From the NCBI GenBank assembly GCA_022606425.2, contig JAHDVF020000067.1, positions 682,001 through 746,000 of the forward strand: a DNA stretch of 64,000 nucleotides. The letters run 5' to 3'. Under the pieces are notes generated by a model. That model ran no database searches. It saw nothing but the letters and a program-made list of their open reading frames with translations, and was not told where the DNA came from. Positions 62,030-64,000 of the stretch are shown here, one piece after another (position 1 is the first letter of the stretch; the number at the start of each line of letters is the position of its first letter). This DNA comes from Lepidostoma basale. Lineage: Eukaryota > Arthropoda > Insecta > Trichoptera > Lepidostomatidae. Both the position numbers and the translations under genes were made by a program.

Positions 62030-62235
62030 AGTTTTTACACCACTGCATTTTATTAAATTCAACCGGTTTCGGTCCCGCCTGACATGTCCCCACTGGTTAC
62101 AGTTTATTTTGTAACCCTGACGAAGCTCTGGCGGGAGCGAAGTCGGTTCAAACAAAACACTTCATTTTTGTTTAAACCGGTTTCGCTCCCGCTGTAAAAA
62201 CTATAATATCACTCCACAAATTAAGTGTTTCATAT
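62030..62235. repeat. HH-4 element with three arms
   Basis: Minus half 62058-62080 (GGCGGGACCGAAACCGGTTG), plus motif 62117-62148 (CTGACGA, A, GCTCT-GGCG-GGAGC, GAAGTC, GGTT), minus half 62170-62195 (GCGGGAGCGAAACCGGTTTA). Each minus half has an intact GAAACCGGTT. The plus copy has an intact CUGACGA. No single copy is complete. Confidence 0.65.
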
Positions 62236-62254
62236 AAAAATACTTGTATTGTAT

Positions 62255-63015
62255 ATATTTTTTTCTTTATTTTTTATTTTATTTTATTTTTTATTATCGA
62301 GGGTAACAAACAGCAATTACAGTATATGAGTATAAACACATAGAGACAACAAAACAAGGCCAATTACATGCTACCACAAATATTATATAACAACTGACAT
62401 AAGGTTAAATATATAAGAGTAATAAAGTAACACTTTGATAAGATAAAGAGAAAACTATTAGTAATAATGAATTGAAAATAAAATAAAATTTTAAAATGTA
62501 AAAAAAAAAGAAAAAGACAAGAAAAAAAAAATTAAGTAACTAATTTCACTCGCCCCGAAGGGTTGCTCCAGCCATTTTTTTAAAATCACTTTCATTAAGA
62601 TGGAACACATCGATGTTACTAAAGCACTTATTGTACGTGTCGCACGTCCGGTACACCGCCGCACTCTGAGCGTAGTTAGTCCGATAAGCAGGAAGGTGGA
62701 ATATTTGGTTCGCAGTGTGTCTTGTGCGAAGCATAGGGGTATTCAGTAATAATTTACTAAGAAGTTCGGAGTTGTCTATTTTGAAGTGAATGATTTTGTG
62801 AAGCAACATCATATCATTGATTGTTCGCCTATTTTCGAGAGAGTCCAAGGAATAAAAATTAAGGGCAGAATTATAATTCGCAAATGACCTGCACATTTTG
62901 AAATTAATGTATTTAATGAAATTTTTTTGGACTCTTTCGATGCGTTGAATATGCGCTGTATAGTAAGGAGACCAAACGGGAGATACGTATTCGATATAAT
63001 AGAACTTTACATATT
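62255..63015 (-). pseudogene. CR1/jockey-like LINE C-terminal fragment
   Basis: A minus-strand frame is open from about 63014 to the stop at 62546: IEYVSPVWSPYYTAHIQRIE, RVQKNFIKYINFKMCRSFAN, YNSALNFYSLDSLENRRTIN, DMMLLHKIIHFKIDNSELL, then MLRTRHTANQIFHLPAYRTN. The pattern (YASPVW..., L..L..RR...D...L.K, PL..R..YA...P..R....N) is that of the end of jockey/CR1-group RT ORFs. A 3' untranslated region of about 250 bp and an A-rich tail (62255-62300 on plus, T-rich) follow. 5'-truncated; the frame is intact over what remains. Confidence 0.8.
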
Positions 63016-63019
63016 TCTA

Positions 63020-63588
63020 ATCAAGTAACATTTATGCAGAGCTATGTAGAATATATTTTGTTCTACCCTGACCCTAAATAACCATTAAAATAATTAGTAC
63101 TCTATAAACATTACTTTCTATTTACCGCTTCAATTATCTTAAGCCAAAGCCTTATCTAACAAACATACCAGTTGGATAGTCGTTCGTTATATGGATTTTA
63201 ACTTTGCATACTAGAACGATTATTTCTAAAAAGAACTTTTATTGCTTTTTACCTTTTGCCGTTGAAACATTCTGTGATTTTTTTTTCAAAGCACTACATA
63301 AATAAACTGTCAAGTAAATGAAGCCTACAGTAAGCCCTAAACAAAATTCTCAGTCAAATCATCAGAGACCTGATTCATCAAACGCGTTCCTTCGTGGATC
63401 GCAATAATTTTCAAATAAACGTTATTCACGTAAATACGGAACACGCTTTTGCCACAAAATAAATTTACAAAAAATGAAATATGTAAATCTGGAGGCGCTG
63501 AATTTTATTTTATTTATTATGTCAACTGTATGTCATATAAGTAATAAAAAGTAGTATATAACATCGCATTACAAACACAATTACATGT
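63020..63588. other. Nothing recognised
   Basis: AT-rich, no supported feature. Confidence 0.4.
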
Positions 63589-63589
63589 T

Positions 63590-64000
63590 TTAATTGTATC
63601 TCAATAGAGACGAAGACGTAAACTGGAAACTGAACATGGATGATCAAGGTGTTTACAGGACTTATGACCTGTCATTGGTTGGGTTAAGCGCACGCTTTAT
63701 GTAATTACAACATTCCCCATTCCACCTTTGTTATTTGTGATCATGCATGATAAATTTTTGGAAGATGTATATATACTTCAAAATCCATATTTATCTTCAC
63801 GTGGCAGTTTCAGTCAGCCATCTATGTAGATTTGGTTGCACTAGTGAATTTTTTCAAGAATTAACCTATACAATCGACCCACTAACGCCATCTATGGAGA
63901 ATGATTTTCGGCATTCAGCAAACTACCTTATTAACACAATGTGAAGGCTGTCGACCAACATATTGTTAGAAGCCGCTAGGAGTATTATTCCATTCTATAT
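63590..64000. mobile_element. MITE-A copy, running off the window
   Basis: TTAATTGTATCTCAATAGAG at 63592-63611, GGTGTTTACAGGACTTATGA, CCTGTCATTGGTTGGGTTAA, and the interior CATTCCCCATTCCACCTTTG. The far TIR is not reached before the window ends. Confidence 0.7.

Noticed and set aside
405..62235. Hammerhead palindromes as ordinary DNA-transposon MITEs
   Set aside because: Inverted arms suggested MITEs at first, but I could not find consistent target duplications, and the conserved part is the ribozyme core near the centre rather than the outer termini.
22143..64000. Later exons of the receptor (TM5-TM7, NPxxY)
   Set aside because: I looked for a W/F-x-P-x-x TM6 segment and an NPIIY-like TM7 segment among the plus-strand frames and found none. 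They may be outside the window or too short for me to see.

Overview
The window looks like euchromatic but transposon-rich DNA from an arthropod, most likely an insect and plausibly a moth or butterfly. The base composition is AT-rich, the one host exon is bounded by GT-AG splice signals, the G protein-coupled receptor resembles insect RYamide receptors, and the degraded endonuclease/reverse-transcriptase tails resemble non-LTR families I associate with Lepidoptera. The order is inference from remembered families, not from a search. There are no operons, phage genes or CRISPR arrays.

The only host gene I can support is a GC-rich first coding exon (21541-22142, + strand) of a family A neuropeptide GPCR, RYamide-receptor-like. 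It has a 3' splice site at 21444, a start-stop minimal uORF at 21514-21519, TM1-TM4, and a strong GTATGT donor at 22143. The later exons (TM5-TM7) were not found. If the gene continues to the right, the following sequence is intron, already carrying a hAT-type MITE at 22270-22519.

Almost everything else is repeats. (1) Three mariner elements: an internally deleted copy (4493-5068), a copy broken by one stop codon (35237-36520), and a copy broken by one frameshift (48621-49942). (2) Many 3' fragments of APE-type non-LTR retrotransposons, one CR1/L2-like reverse transcriptase (44024-45263), and an ends-only non-autonomous derivative of one LINE. (3) Two tRNA-derived SINE families, one with eight copies and one with two. 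(4) TIR MITEs with 8-bp or 9-bp target duplications. (5) About thirty loci of short palindromic elements that contain hammerhead ribozyme motifs.

The last group is the most interesting part of the window. At least eight sequence families share the layout UGANRA - one extra nucleotide - stem II - GAAAC - a self-complementary stem III (ACATGT, ACCGGT, ACAGCTGT or ACAAATTTGT) - a UH cleavage dinucleotide. Several retain the full CUGANGA core. The copy at 54691-54734 (minus strand) has every element of a type I hammerhead, including a 5-bp stem I. Most copies lie in inverted pairs, so each locus is a palindrome with a ribozyme or ribozyme half in each arm. Hammerheads of this minimal type are known from Penelope-like elements and animal retrozymes. 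No Penelope-type RT/GIY-YIG ORF is visible here, so these would be non-autonomous. The layering shows an active history: a CR1-like LINE and a TIR MITE sit inside one hammerhead palindrome, a SINE and a LINE tail sit inside two others, and a 9-bp-TSD MITE sits inside an ends-only LINE.
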